Positions 14,053 through 27,998 are shown, counted from the first letter of the stretch. The stretch is DNA of 64,000 nt from Botryotinia globosa (GCA_014898425.1 RCSZ01000007.1:1364001-1428000), one strand, 5' to 3'. Notes: generated by a model from the letters alone, not told the origin. A program made the numbers and translations.

Positions 14053-16000
14053 ATAATCATAATAATAATCAAATATAATAAAAATTAAAATAAAGAATAA
14101 AGTATTCTTTAATATTATAAAAATATCTTTCTATTTAAAGATCTATTTTTATATCTTTTCCTTTTTTAAAAAATAATTAAAGAATTCTATAATCTTAGAA
14201 AAATTACAAATAAAATATCAATAAAAATTAACAAATTCAAAAAAATATTAAAGATTTTTAAATTTAATTAATAATTTCTAATTAAATATAATATCAATTT
14301 TCTCTAAGTCTATCTTTATATCTTTTCAAATAATAATCAAATCGAGATATTTGATTCTTTTTATTTAAATTTGTATTTATTGATATTGATTTGTAATCTA
14401 ATATTAATCAATTATTAAATAATCTTATAAATATATTCTTTATGATTTATAATATTCTTAAAATAAATCAAAATATTATCCAAATATATTATACAAATTC
14501 TATCCAGAAAATCGAAAAGAATATAGTTAATATAATTCTGAAACAAGATTGATATATTAAGAAATCCGCAAAATATTATTAATATTTCGAATAAATTAAA
14601 ATAAATAATAAAAACAGTTTTTTATTTATAGTTTTCTATAATTTATAATTTATTAAAAGTAATAATGATATTAAACTTGATATATATTTTAATATAATAT
14701 AAAATATTAAGGGTCTCTTTAATTAGTAATAAAAGATATCAATTTTTAATAATAATATTATTTAAATCTCAATAATTTTAATAGATTCGAATATTTCTTT
14801 TTAATTTAACAATTAAAAGAAATAAAATGATTAATTGGAAGTAAGATTCTTGAATAAATCTTTTATTCAAATTATTATCAAATTATTTGCAAATGATTTG
14901 AAACTTAACCAAGAATATTAAATAGTTTTAATTATATAGTAATTCTTTACTTAATATAATCTCAATCTTATAATTCTATAAATATTATAATAAAAGTTTA
15001 TTGATAAAAAAAAATAGAAATCCTAGGTATAGATTATAAAGCTAAAAAAACAATTTATTTTAAATCTTTATTATAAAAGGATTAAATCAATCTGTTTTTT
15101 CTATAAACTTGTTGATATCATTATCTATTAAATCTTAATATAATTAAATAGAATCTTCAATTATTATATAATATAAATCACAGGCTTTATTTAATTCGTT
15201 TCAAAATACTTTTATAATATAAGTATTATTGTTTTTATAAAATTATATAAAACTATTAGTTATAACAAACTTTATATTTTGCATTTCGAAACGAATACTT
15301 TGTATAATATCGAATAATTCGTTTAAAAAACCTAATAGCGATATCAATAATAAAGATAGGATATTTTAGTTTTATAATGGTTTTTTATATTTCCTGGAAT
15401 TAATAATAAATCGAATTAGAATTGATTTCAAAGTTAATTAATTAAGGATTATTCTAATTCAAATATCCATTTCATTATTAATATAATAAATATAATAAAA
15501 GTTTTCATTAAATATTTTAAGATTAATAATATTGAAATTTCTTTAAATATCTAAAATCTCAATAGATTTAAAGATTATCGATTGATTTTGGGATAATAAT
15601 AAGGTATCTTTAAAGCTTTCATTAATAATTTCTTTTATAGAGATTAGTTTTGAAATAAGTTTTTATAAAAATAGTTTAAAATCAATTGATATAACTTTAT
15701 TATTTTTTAATAAAGTTGTTTTGAAATCCTTAATTATATTAAGGATAATGATTATTATAATATTAATAGGGTAGTAATATCTTGAGTAATATATAAATAT
15801 AAACTTGAGTATTATTGCTAACCAATTAATAATAGAGTTATAATATTAAAATTAAAGAAAACTAAGAATTATTGAATTTATAATTAATAAAGTAATAATA
15901 TAAAACAAATCGATTTTTTTATAGTTATTGATTTATATATTTAGAAATATATATTGAAAAAGAATATTAGAGAGTTTTTTATTAATTAGAAATGAGTAAT
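14053..16000. other. AT-rich degenerate DNA, host of the large Copia insertion
   Basis: About 1.9 kb, with no open frame above 60 codons and no recognised protein similarity. It ends in GTAAT (15996-16000), the left target duplication of the Copia element at 16001-36808. Its original continuation is therefore at 36814. Confidence 0.5.
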
Positions 16001-16267
16001 TATAATAAAGGAATAGATACGTTGATTGGATACGTTTAATTATTTGGTTGATATATATGAAGATAATAAACTAGATTAACTTGAGGTATGATTATAAGGA
16101 TTACATTTATTTTATATATTTTAATCAAATTATAGAATAATCTAATTAGATATTAGAGTTTATAAATATAAGGAATAAAGATTTATATTATAATTATAAT
16201 AGTAATATTCTAAAGGAATACCCCGATTATTTATATATTATTATACAAAACAATAAATTCTGTAACA
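16001..16267 (-). repeat. 3' LTR of outer Copia element
   Basis: 267 bp, the same length as its partner at 36542-36808, with differences mainly C/T and G/A. It begins TATAATAAAGG and ends TGTAACA. Both copies contain the block AAAGGAATACCCCGATTAT. Confidence 0.75.
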
Positions 16268-17059
16268 TACCCCTTAGATTAATTAATACTTTAATAATTA
16301 TATTGAGTGATTTATAATATAAACAAAGGAAAATTAATAGTCTGATCGTATTATAAATATTGAAGAATGCATTCTCCGGATAGTTACTAAGCTTTTCATT
16401 TGTTTGGTAGGTATATATATAAATAAAGAAGATTAAGATATATAAAACATATGGGTTTTTATAAAAAAGAAAAGAGAAAGTTGTTGTATAAATATGGGTA
16501 GTTGCGAAACTGATATCAATCCTTAAATAAACGATTTAATCTATTAGTTTCTTATATAAAGAATTGTGTATATATAGGCTTTTGAGTGTTTGTAATATTT
16601 GATTCGAATAATGAATATGCATGATGTTTTGTGACGGCAATGGAGATATGTAGAATCTAAAGGATTAAAAGGGTTTTTATTCAAATGATTAATTAATTCT
16701 TTCAGATATAAAAGAGAAAGAGTTTTCTATTTCTTAAATTCAAAAGTGCTATTCATTTATTCAATTTTCGATTATACCTTCTCCTATTCTACAATCTTTT
16801 TCTAAACAGATTACTCTCTTTTTATTAAATAAATTCGATTGAATTATTAAATCTATATCACTTTTTTGATCAATATATATATAAATAAAGCAATCAAATC
16901 TCATCACAATTTTAAGTTTTTAAAAACTATTAATAAAAGTATTCCCCAAATATTATCTAGAAATACATCGTGTTTTAATACTTCTTAATTTCAGCTCGAT
17001 TTAGATAAAATCTATTTTCTCATTGAGCTTTAATTACTTTGATTATTTTAATCTAAAAG
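16268..17059 (-). other. Internal sequence of outer Copia element (3' part)
   Basis: By position this should be the RNase H end of the outer element's pol, read on the minus strand, but no motif is legible. It ends with AAAAG (17055-17059), the left target duplication of the next nested element. Confidence 0.45.
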
Positions 17060-17293
17060 TGTTGGTTCGAGAAGGATACGGAAGACGTAGCACCCACATA
17101 ATATAGGTCCTATATATCTAATTGTATTCTATCTAAAGAGCTAGCTAAATAAAAAAGTAATAGGTTTTATATAAATATTATTAAAAAAGCTAGTCTTTTT
17201 TACATTCATTTAATCCTTTCAATATAATAATCTTTTTATTAGAATCATTTCCTTAAAATAAATTCCCTATATATGAATTCCCTTATTTATACA
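17060..17293 (-). repeat. Left LTR of nested element
   Basis: 234 bp. It begins TGTTGGTTCGAGAAGG and ends at TTTATACA. It keeps unmutated CpG sites in its outer 40 bp (GGATACGGAAGACG, then TAGCACCC), where the right LTR shows the RIP products. Confidence 0.75.
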
Positions 17294-19138
17294 CTCAAAA
17301 CTCTTTTTTATAATTTTAATATAATAATTTCCTATTAAATAAAATCAACCCTTTCTTTACACTCTTTTTATTCATTTCATTATTTTAATATTAATTTTAT
17401 TTATATCAATTAAGTCAATCAAAGTTTAATATAACTTTTCTTTTATTATTATATTAACTAAATTAATCGAATTATTAATCCATACAACTTTGATAATCTT
17501 TTTTTTCTTATAAAATTGGTATAATACCATAATATCAATTATTAATCTTTTCTTATTAATTATATTTAGCTTGATGAGTAAGTTATATAAAAACTTTGAA
17601 TTAGTATATAAAATTAATAGAATCTTTTTATCGAAAATGGTATTAATTATTAAAATGATTACAATATCAATATCGAATTCCTGAATTAATTTATATAATT
17701 TGAATACTAAAATACTATATATAACTCTTTTATATTTAATAAATAATCAATAGATGATATTAATATTATTATATTTATTTATTATAATAATTATATAGTT
17801 TATCTAAGATAAATAGTTTTTATTATTTGTAAAAAAGATATTTGTAAAGATAATAATTTTAAATAAATTTAGATCGAATAATATATAATTCAATCTTCTA
17901 ATAAAATTCTCTTTTTGCCATTTAATATATTTATTCAATATTGTAATATTATTTTTGTTGAATTATATTGTTTATATAGCTATTAAAAAATCGAAAGATA
18001 TTTTAAATTAATATATTATTGTAATATACACTCTACAAACTCATTATATAATATATTGATCATATATAAAAGTATATTTTCAAATTTTATTATATATTTT
18101 ATAAATATTTATAAGTTTTATAAAAACAAATTATAGATTATTATATTAGTTTTTTTAATTAAAATAAATATCATTATTTTGAAATATAAAAATAATATTA
18201 TTAAATTATAATGAATAATTATAAATCAATTCCTTACAATTTTTAATTATAAAATCGATTTGTTTAAGCTATTTATCCTTAATTTATATAAATATATTAT
18301 TTTTTATAATAAATATATCATCTGTTTATAGTTTTATAATATTAAATCTAATCTTTTTATTATTAATATATAAAAGATAAGAATTATATATAGATTATTA
18401 TATTTTAAGTTTTTTATAATGATGAATGTAATATATTTTGAATTAATGATTTTTTGTTTCTAAAATATTATATAATAATTTAATAATAAATAATATTATA
18501 TTAATGAATAAATCCATTTTTTTTGAAATATAGATATAGAATATATAATATAAATTCAATATAGATTAAATATATATTTAAATAATATTTCGAATATATA
18601 TATTTATATTATTCTTTTGAATGCTTACAATTAATAAAGTCAGAATATATTAATATAATTATTGAATTATTAATAATTATATTAAAACAATTATTTTATT
18701 AATATTATTATATATCTGAATAATTAATCTCGATTTGTGGAATTTAATATTCATTTCTTTATTTTTAATTTTATTAATAAATTGTGATTTAAAAATATAT
18801 ATTTTTAAAAAAATATTTATTAATAATATAATTTTGAATATATTTTTAACTATCAATCTATTAATTTTTTTCTTTTTAAATTCCTTATATAAAATTAGTT
18901 TTTTGAAATTAATAATAAAGCAATTGGGGTATTGATTCTATATATAAACTTGAATCTAAAATATAATTATTTGTGGAAAAGATATTAGTATAAACATCTG
19001 ATTGTTTTTAAACAAATTCAAAAGAGATTTCTTAGAATTTATAATATATATGATTGGTGTATTAAAAATAGGTGATCTAATTTTATTAGATTTTGATAAA
19101 GTTATTTTATATCTACCAAAATAATTTGAAATATAATT

Positions 19139-19262
19139 ATTCTAATTAATTTAGTTAATTTGATTGATTTAATCAATTTGATTGATTTGGTTAATTTAGT
19201 TAATTTGATCAATTTAGTTAATTTAATTAATTTAATCAATTTGGTTAATCTAATTAATTTAA
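19139..19262. repeat. 9-bp AT minisatellite
   Basis: About 13 imperfect copies of a 9-bp unit of the type TTAATTTGG / TTGATTTAA in tandem. Unit variants differ mostly by A/G or C/T changes. It lies inside the nested LTR element. Confidence 0.7.
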
Positions 19263-21727
19263 TAATAAGACTTTATTAATATAAACCTGAATTTTATAGA
19301 TTTATAAAATAGGCTAAATATATATATCTCGCCATCTATATTGAGGAATAGGAAAGGTTCTTTCCATTTTTTTGAAGTAATATTGTTATTTTTTCTTTAA
19401 ATTAATATATTATTATTCAATAATAAATTATAAAATATAATAATTAAAGATCCATTGTATATATTTATAGCTTTCTATATTTTTATAAAACTATAAATTT
19501 TGTAAATCTTTATTATAATCTTTGAGATTACCATCATTTATTATAAAATAATTAATATTAAAGGATTATTCTTGATAAGGTAAAAAAAAATATTGAAAAT
19601 AAATAAGATAGATACTAATTTGTTCGATTTTGTGATATTATTAATAGTTTTCATAATTATTTAAAATATAAAAGCCTTTCTAATATTCAAATTACAAATT
19701 TCTTTGCAAATAATCTTATAAGATTTACACAATAATACATAAAATCTCTTAATAATATTAATTGAATGATAAGCTTTCATAAAAATTATTTTCATTTAAA
19801 TAAATATTAAATCAATATATTATTGAAATTCTTTTCTAATAAAATTAATATTTGTATTATAAATAATATATTTTAATAAATTAATATATATATTAATTCA
19901 ATATTTATAGAGTTTATTTTATATATATTTTATAATTATATTATTTAATTATTGAATAATTTGAAAATATATAGTTTTATTAATAATATATAAAATAGAT
20001 TTATTATTAATATAAAAAATATTAATAAATATTATATAATTGAATTTAAAGTTTTTATTAAATGAAGAAAACTTGAATTTACCTAATAATTTGTTATAAA
20101 TCTAATAATGGTAATAAAACTTTGTAAATTGTTTAATTGCTTCAAAATCCTTATTATATTTAAAGTGTTTGAATATTTTATAAAACTTATAGATAGATAA
20201 ATATTCAAATCGATAATAAATTTGTTATAATTTGATTTTGGTAAGATAGTATTCTTTATTATTAATAGAATAATTAATTATATTCTGGATATTAATATTT
20301 TATAATAAAAATATATAATCAAATCTTTAATATATAAAGTAAATATCTTTGAATATAATAATAATATCTTTAAGATTATTATATTTAAATTTGAATTTAT
20401 TTATATTTATTAAACAAAATAAAAATAGAATATTAGCTTTTATTACATTCTATTTTATATTTTCAAATAAAAGTTTTATATAAAATAAATTGATAAAAGA
20501 AATTATTTTAATATCAAATTAAATTATTATTTAATTAATGATAATTTTATCATATTTAATATTCTCAATTTTTTTTTATACTAAATACTAATTATATTTA
20601 ATGATTAATCTTTTAATTACTTTTATATTAATTATAATATTAAAGAATTTATTATTATTATATTATTTAATATTTGTAATAAATATTTTAATTATTAATA
20701 TATAAATACTTGTAATATTATTAAGGATAATTATTATTAATAGATTATTATAAATATTTATTAATATAAAAAATATTCTGAAAATTTTCTTAGAATTGTT
20801 TATATTGGTAAAATATTAATTAATAGAATAATTATTATTATTATTATCTTCTTAATTATTTTTTTATTTAAAATCTATTAGAAACTAATTATATTATTTT
20901 ATAAAACTTTTATTATTGAATTTATTATATTTAATATAATAATTTGCTTTAAATAAATCTTTTTTTTTCTGAATATATTTATAATATTTATAATTTTCCT
21001 TTTTATAATTGGAAAAATAACAACCATTCTTATTTTTATTGAATAATATAAAAAAGGGTTGTTTATCAATATATTTATTATAAATTTTTTGGAAAAAAAA
21101 ACTTGAAGATTTATTATTATAGAAATATTGATTTATAAGAAATATTTCAATTGTAATTTATTTTGAAAATAATTTTTAATAAAAATCGATTATTTGTTTA
21201 ATTTGATTGATTGAATTTAAAATATTTGAGTAAAGATTGTATATTATAAAATAGTATTTTGAAATGTTATTATATATAAATAAAACCTTAATATAATATA
21301 ATTAAAAGTTATATATAATCAAAAGAATTATATATTAAAGGAAATATAAATTTGTAATTATTATATTAAATACTTTTTGAAGATTTATATTGAGATTTTT
21401 TTCAATATAGATTTTAAAAAAGATATTATTTTATTTGAAAAATATATTCTATTAATATTTAGATCCCTCGAAATTATTGATTATTATAATATATAATTCC
21501 TGAAATGTGTTAGGAAATCGGCTTAGATTTATTTAATAATATTCTCTAGCTACATCTAAAAGTATAATTAGGAAGACTGTTATTATTATTTTGGGTGATA
21601 TAAATACTTTGTAATAATATTTTTCAAATATATTGATCTTTAGATTAAAAGAGTTATTAATACTTTTATATTTATCATCATTTTTATAAATTTTCGAAAA
21701 ATTGATGAGATAGTAGCTCTAATTATA

Positions 21728-22030
21728 TTAATCAATATTATAATCCTTTTTGTGATTAATATAATTAAAATTATTATTATCTCTATTATTTCTATCATTA
21801 TTCCCATTATCTCCATTATTCTTATTATTTCCATCTTTATTATTATTTTGGTTATTATTATTGGAATTATTTGAATTATTATTATTATTATCAAATAATT
21901 CTCTACAAATATCTAGATTCTTTTTAATTTTACCAGATTTCAATAAAATTATTTAATTATTTAACTCATTTTCTAAAGATTTATTAAAAATATCAATAAT
22001 ATATTTGTTTTGAAAAAATTCAACAAAAAG
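21728..22030 (-). pseudogene. Asn-rich gag-like remnant of nested element
   Basis: On the minus strand, a polar helical-looking stretch (..NKSLENELNN-stop-IILLKSGKIKKNLDICRELF) leads into about 45 residues dominated by Asn with Asp, Lys and Arg. Such low-complexity tails are common downstream of retrotransposon gag domains. No zinc knuckle is visible, and at least two stops interrupt the upstream part. The assignment rests on position and composition only. Confidence 0.4.
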
Positions 22031-22739
22031 ATTAATTTATATATCGAATACAAATAATTATATCCCAATTTAATATTCCCTAAATTATTTTATAATCTAA
22101 TTATAATATTTCTTATATATAAATATTTCTAAAAAAATATTCTTAATATTCTTATTGAGATTAATATATACTCTATAATATCACAAAATTTTGCAAAAGT
22201 TATACAATATTAGCTTTTCAACATTTCTAAAAGAATAATATTAAATAATATTGAAATTGTATATAATTATCTTTTGAAAAAATATATTAGTAATTTTTAT
22301 ATTTAAATATGCGAATGTTTTGTAAAGAAAATAATTATTAATATAATATTTGGTTGTACTTTTAAATGTGAATCTTTTAAAAAACTATTTGATTATAAAA
22401 AGGTTTTTTGAAAAGAAATAACTCTAGAATTCCTTTTTGAATTTTATATCTCTTGAATTTTTTTTTTCAAAATTATATCTTTTTTTATAAAAGAGTGATA
22501 AAAAGCATTTGATATATTATTATAATCAAATAAAAAATCATTTAGTGAATTTATACTAAAAGTGTTTTGATAATTTTTTATAATTTAAGGAATAATCTGT
22601 TCAAATTTAGACTAATCAAATTACTTGCTAGCTTTCTTAGAACTAATATTATATATAATAAAAATAAAAATAAAATAAGAATAAAAAAAGAATTTGGTTT
22701 TTTGAATAATTAGTTTAAATTTGTAATATTATTAATTAA

Positions 22740-22973
22740 TATTGATTTGAGAAGAATATAGAAGATATAATATTCATATAATATAGATCCTATATATTTA
22801 ATTGTATTTTATTTAAAGAGCTAGCTAAATAGAAAAGTAATAGGTTTTATATAGATACTATTGAAAGAATTAGTTTTTTTTGTATTCGCTTAATCCTTTC
22901 AATATAGTAGTCTTTGTATTGGGGTCATTTCCTTGAAGTGAATTCCCTATGTGTGAATTCCCTTGTTCACACA
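22740..22973 (-). repeat. Right LTR of nested element
   Basis: 234 bp, identical in length to the left LTR. It begins TATTGATTTGAGAAG (RIP form of TGTTGGTTCGAGAAG) and ends GTTCACACA, followed by the AAAAG duplication. Here the right outer end kept its GC, while in the left LTR the corresponding end is mutated. Confidence 0.75.
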
Positions 22974-22978
22974 AAAAG

Positions 22979-23423
22979 ATAGATTTCTAAATATAAACCA
23001 TTTTTCAATATATTCAAAAATAATAATAACTTTTTAAAAAAATAAAACGATTGTAATGGGATTTGTAGCTTTGATAATAAAAAAGATTATACAAAGATTA
23101 TTCCTATACATCAAACAGATTATAAAGATTTATCTCGTTTTGATAATAAAAATCAAAAGTTTTTATTAAATAATTGAAATAGCTTTTTATTAAACTCTCA
23201 ATCTTCTTCTAATTACTCAACTCTAATTCCTAAGTTGAATAAAAAGAAGTTTTCTAATTGTAATATACAATATAAATATATATATAGAACTATTATATAT
23301 AACTTAAAGAATAAGAGTATATTGAATACAATTCCTTATATAAAGTATATATATTCTCTTTTATCTGGTTGTTATAAGGATTACAGTAAATATTTCAAAT
23401 GAAAATATTCTTTCTCTTTTCGA
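22979..23423 (-). other. Internal sequence of outer Copia element
   Basis: AT-rich, with no legible motif. By position it lies in the RT region of the outer element on the minus strand. Confidence 0.4.
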
Positions 23424-23600
23424 TGTTGGAAGTGTATGAATCACTCGTACACCCCCCTTCCGATCTTTTTGAAACCCTTCAGTGTTCGTTTAATAGAACT
23501 TTGGGAACCTGATAGGTGCAGTTTTGATAGCTCCTTCAAATAATCCTTTTTCAAATCATTTAGTAAGCTAGGTGTTGTTTGTATAGTAGAGGCGATTATA
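23424..23600. other. GC-retaining islet inside RIPed DNA
   Basis: About 170 bp of near-normal composition, starting TGTTGGAAGTGTATGAATC and containing CGTACACCCCCC and GGGAACCTGATAGG. The TGTTGGAAG start resembles a Copia-type LTR start, and a small hairpin (GTGTA...TACAC) follows. I could not find a matching end with a target duplication, so a late-inserted, truncated LTR is only a guess. Confidence 0.35.
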
Positions 23601-24066
23601 TTGTATATGGTAATAAATAAATATTATTCTCTTTAATTATTCATATTTGAATAACTAGACTAAAATGTTATATGAAAATCTTTAATATAGGAGTTAATTT
23701 TTTAAGATAAATTAACAATAAGTATATTAATAAATATCTGATTGTTTTATAACATTTTATTTTATATTCTTTTCTATTATTGAATAGGATATCAATAATT
23801 TGTATATATATTAATATTAGAAGTTATTCGATCAAAGAATTAGTATTTATTTGGATTGATAATTAGATGAGGGATTTCGATTTTTATTATTCTTTGTTTT
23901 TTGTATTCTCAATTAAAAAGAAATGAGATTTGATTTTCCTTAAATTGATTAATTATATATATTAAGGAAGATAATCTTTTCAATAATATTATTTCCTCAA
24001 TTATATACAAATTTATAATATTAATAATATAATAAATCTCTAGATTGCTTTTATACTTTCTATGTA
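23601..24066 (-). other. Internal sequence of outer Copia element
   Basis: AT-rich, no recognisable motif. It ends with the TA dinucleotide (24065-24066) targeted by the foldback MITE. Confidence 0.4.
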
Positions 24067-24573
24067 AGAGTTTAGGCCCTGGCTTATCGCACACTAAGCG
24101 AAAACACACCAAAAAGCCTCATTTCTTCAACTTTTGAACTATATATTATTCCAATCAATCTTCAAATTAGATTTATAAAATTTATTCTAATAATAAATAA
24201 TTAATAAAATTATATAAAAAAATAAGTGAATGATTTTTAATAATTTTTTTGATAAAATTGTAAATATTTAAAGTTGGAATTTCAGAAATTTTCAATAAAA
24301 TCGATTTTTTTGTATGGGAAAAGCGTTACATATTAAAAAATTTGAAGATTTCCAACTTTAAATACTTATAACTTTATCCAAAAAATTATTAAAAATATTT
24401 CACTCATTTTTTCAGAAACTAATTATAGATATTATTTAAATAACCAATTTTCAAATTATATCTTTCATTTATTAAAGAATTAAAAAATAATTAATTTATA
24501 TAGGAAAACGACATTTTTGCAGGGATTTTGTTACGAAATAGAGTGGTGTGCGATAAGCCGAGGCCTAAACTCT
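24067..24573. mobile_element. Foldback MITE with TA target duplication (Tc1/mariner/pogo-like)
   Basis: 507 bp with about 29-bp terminal inverted repeats. The left end reads AGAGTTTAGGCCCTGGCTTA and the right end, on the opposite strand, AGAGTTTAGGCCTCGGCTTA; both continue into TCGCACAC. A TA dinucleotide flanks each end. Inner arms are also inverted: an AAAGTTGGAA region near 24.28 kb pairs with a TTCCAACTTTAAAT region near 24.35 kb, so nearly the whole element folds on itself. No transposase frame. It is less mutated than its host, so it was inserted after most RIP or escaped it. Confidence 0.75.
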
Positions 24574-26170
24574 TATAACTTAGATAATATTATTAATATA
24601 TTTATATTCCATATTATTTTAATAATTATTATAAATACTCTATATTATTAGAATAGAATATATAAACTCCTTTATTTGATTAATATATTCTTATTTTAAA
24701 ATTCGGTTATTTGTTTTTAGAATCTCTTTAGAATATAAAGCTTTGTATATACTATTACTTTTGAGATTTATTAATTCACTTTTATTTTCTAAATATATTC
24801 CTAAGATCTACTTTTTTGAGATATATTTGTAATGCATATAATAATATTATTATATTCAATAGTAATATATAAGGAAATTATTATATTGTTTTCTTGTTTA
24901 TTTATAGTCCTATTAATATCAATTAATTGTTATATATCGAAAGTTAATATAAATTACTATAGCTTTTGATTTATATAAATATCAATAGTTTTGTTTAAAA
25001 AATTCATTTTGTATATTCTTTTTTTAAAGAAAATGATATTTCGAATAACAATGATCTATTTGAACTTAGGAATCTAAATATAATAGATTAAAAAACCTAG
25101 TATATATTTAACAAAATATTCAATATTTGTTTTAGGATTAGTTTTATATATCCTTTTATTTATATTTAATTCTTGTTTCTTATTTAGTAAATATATTTTA
25201 CAATTATATTAATAAATTCTATTTTAATTCAAATATAAATTAATAATTAAATTATTTGTGATTAAAGAAGTGAGTAATTGAAGATAATTATGAAACCATA
25301 TATTCAATATCTTATTTAAAGTTTTGAAGGAATGAGTTTTGAAAAGACTAATATTATATAGATATATTGCAGCTTATATTACCTCTATCCATAATATATT
25401 AGAAATTCCTAAAAATATTTACATTTTGATTTATTTAATAATTATTTTTTGTTCTATTTATTTTGATCTATTATTCAACTCAAATATATTGAATAATAAT
25501 AATTCCAATTTTATATCTTTAACTTTGATTCAATTTTTGAATACAATATTTCCCATAATTCCTATAATTAAGATATTATTATTTTATTTGATATAAACTA
25601 TTAAGAGATTGTATTTTCTAAATATTCAAGTTAAAAAGTTCTGAATTATATTAAAGATTTTAAAATATCTTTTTTAATATAATAGGAAATTGAAGATCTT
25701 TTTATTATATATATCCTTGATTATTAGAAACTAGAATACTTCGATATATATATATAGAAAATCAAATAAATTCCATTAAATCTTATAAAAGAAACAAAAT
25801 GATTATTACTTATTAAATAATCATAATATTATTTGCTTTATATATATATATATATACAATCTATACACTCAATTTTAATGATTTCTTTTATTTTCATATT
25901 TCTTATTGAAAAAAAAAATTCGAAAATTTCTTTTTTTAAATATCCTAATCTTTTGTATTATAGTTTTATAGAGTTCTCCCTAAATTTAAATAGATTCTTT
26001 AATTTATAAAATAACCTTTTAATTTTTGTATTGATTGTAGAATATATTAGAATAAAAGGGTTTATTAATACTAAATTTAAAGAAAATAAATATAAAAAAA
26101 AGATTTGTATTCTAAAAATAAGAAATTGTTTTTATAAATATATTAAGTAATAATATAATTATTTTTAAGA
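24574..26170 (-). other. Internal sequence of outer Copia element (integrase/RT region by position)
   Basis: AT-rich, RIP-degraded. No integrase or RT motif is legible. A plus-strand open stretch at 25339-25596 has no recognisable similarity and is antisense to the element, so I do not call it a gene. Confidence 0.4.
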
Positions 26171-26580
26171 TTATCTTTTTATAAGATTAAATTTATTTCT
26201 AGAAATCATATCCTTATTCTTATAAGTTTGATTTTTGAGATAATATTAATATAAAATCCTGGAATATAAACAATATCAAATAAAACCAGATTATTTTTTG
26301 AATCCTGAAATTTTTAAAGAATATTTTTGATTATTCAAATACTTTTTTCAATCATTTGAATTTTCGAAATATTAATTTCAATAAAGTTAGAAAAAAATAA
26401 AAATGAATATTTATTTCTATTAAGGAAATCGATATTATTTATTAGATATATAACACTTCTATTATCTGATATTATATTATTTGAAAGTAAATAAAGTAAT
26501 ATTGAAATTGTATTATATATCTTATAGCCAATATAATTTTGAATAATACAAATTATAATTCTTGATTCTAAATCTTTCAA
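26170..26580 (-). pseudogene. Copia aspartic protease remnant of outer element
   Basis: The minus-strand translation holds DNRSVIYLINNIDFLNRNKY (RIP form of the DSGSTxHLTNN active-site context), an IEINISKIQMIEKSI segment (family: I..S.IQVIGKG), and then FDIVYIPGFYINIISKIKLI, which matches the Copia pre-integrase pattern V-x-Y-V-P-G-x-x-T-N-L-x-S. The order and spacing are those of Copia proteases. The catalytic Gly is lost and stops follow. This identifies the outer element as Ty1/Copia on the minus strand. Confidence 0.65.
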
Positions 26581-27335
26581 ATCATAAAATTGAAAAAAGT
26601 CTTTTTTTGGATTAATCTATCCTTTCTATTTCTATATTTTTCGAAAATAAAATTATTAATTATTTTTGATTCTTTCTTATATATTATTATATTTTTTCTC
26701 TATTAATAAAAAAAACTTTTTATTATTATATTTTTTTATAAATATAAACTTCATCAATTAATATATTTTTATATAATAATTAGAATCAGTTTTTTCATTT
26801 TTTCAATTAGACTTCGATTTATAGAGATAATAATAATATTGATCATTTCTTTTGAAATAATCTTTTTTCGAAGAATTCCTTTATTTTCTTTACAAATTGA
26901 ATAGGTTTTGTTTAAATTGAAAATTAATTATAAAGAATATACTTTTTTCTTTCAATATTAAAAAGTCTTAATAAACTAAATCATCAAATATATGCCTAAA
27001 TTGCTTTAATAAATAATTAGAGATTCCAAATTGATTATTCGTTTTGATCTAAATAAGTATAATACTAGCCTATACTAAAAGTATTCGTATTTTTATAGTT
27101 TATAGAAAATTAATAATTGTTAAATTATCCTTTATTTCTATATAATAAGATTCTATATTTGTATAAACCTTAATTTATTTGTTATATTATTTAATAAAGT
27201 CTATTTATTCCAAAACAATTTATTGAAAAATATTTTAATATTCTTAAGCAATTATTGATTTTGTTATTATTGATATAAATACAAGCTTATTCTATAGCTT
27301 TTAAATAATTACCTTAAAAAATAATACTTTTGAAT

Positions 27336-27998
27336 TGTTGTTTTTAATAAATATTAATTAAATCACTTAATATTATTATAATATTAAGGGAACTAATTAT
27401 AATAATAAAATTCTATTATTATAATTAAATAATAAAAATTCAATAATATAAGAAAGATTTCTTATATTTTTTATTCTCTTTATATAAAAAGGAATATTAT
27501 TATAAAAATAAAATAAAGAACTTTTTATTAAAAAAGGAAATCCTTTATTAATCCTTTATTCAAAATAATAATTTATTATTTTGAAAAATTTAAAATATGA
27601 TATAGGAGTTAGTTCGAATATGGAATGATAAATGCAATCTTATATAATATTATTTTTCCTTTTTCTTTATTATAAAAATTTATTGTAAATCAATAAAAAA
27701 AATTGATAAAATTGATTGCAAAATCAAAAATTTCAAGTACACTATATATATATTGTGGACTTGTGCTATCTACATACAAAGAATAGAAAAAAGTATAAAT
27801 AAATGATTTGGATTTTTATATTCAAATCTTTTCCTAATATCTATTTCTATATATATATATAAATATATAATATAATATAATACAATTCAATAATGAATTC
27901 TATTTATTCTATTAATTTAAATTTCTAATATAATATTATTTTAATATTATTTTCAATTCGACTTAGTTTATTTTATATTAAATAAATAATTAACAATA
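27336..27998 (+). repeat. 5' LTR of Copia A
   Basis: 663 bp, beginning TGTTGTTTTTAATAAA. Its last 45 bp are fully RIPed (ending TAATTAACAATA), whereas the same stretch of the 3' LTR keeps the original sequence. It is followed by GATTATAAGCCT, the likely site of a decayed primer-binding sequence. Confidence 0.85.

Larger units (their letters stand above)
17060..22973 (-). mobile_element. Nested 5.9-kb LTR retrotransposon, RIP-degraded, family unresolved
   Basis: It is bounded by two 234-bp direct repeats (17060-17293 and 22740-22973), each running TG...CA apart from RIP changes, and by perfect AAAAG target duplications (17055-17059 and 22974-22978). It is inserted into the outer Copia element. 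The minus strand carries an Asn/Asp-rich, gag-like stretch near the right LTR (21728-22030), which suggests minus-strand orientation, but no reverse transcriptase motif could be read. Whether it is Gypsy or Copia is open. Confidence 0.7.

Noticed and set aside
25339..25596. Plus-strand open frame of 85 codons as a gene
   Set aside because: It lies antisense to the outer Copia element in strongly AT-rich DNA and shows no recognisable similarity.
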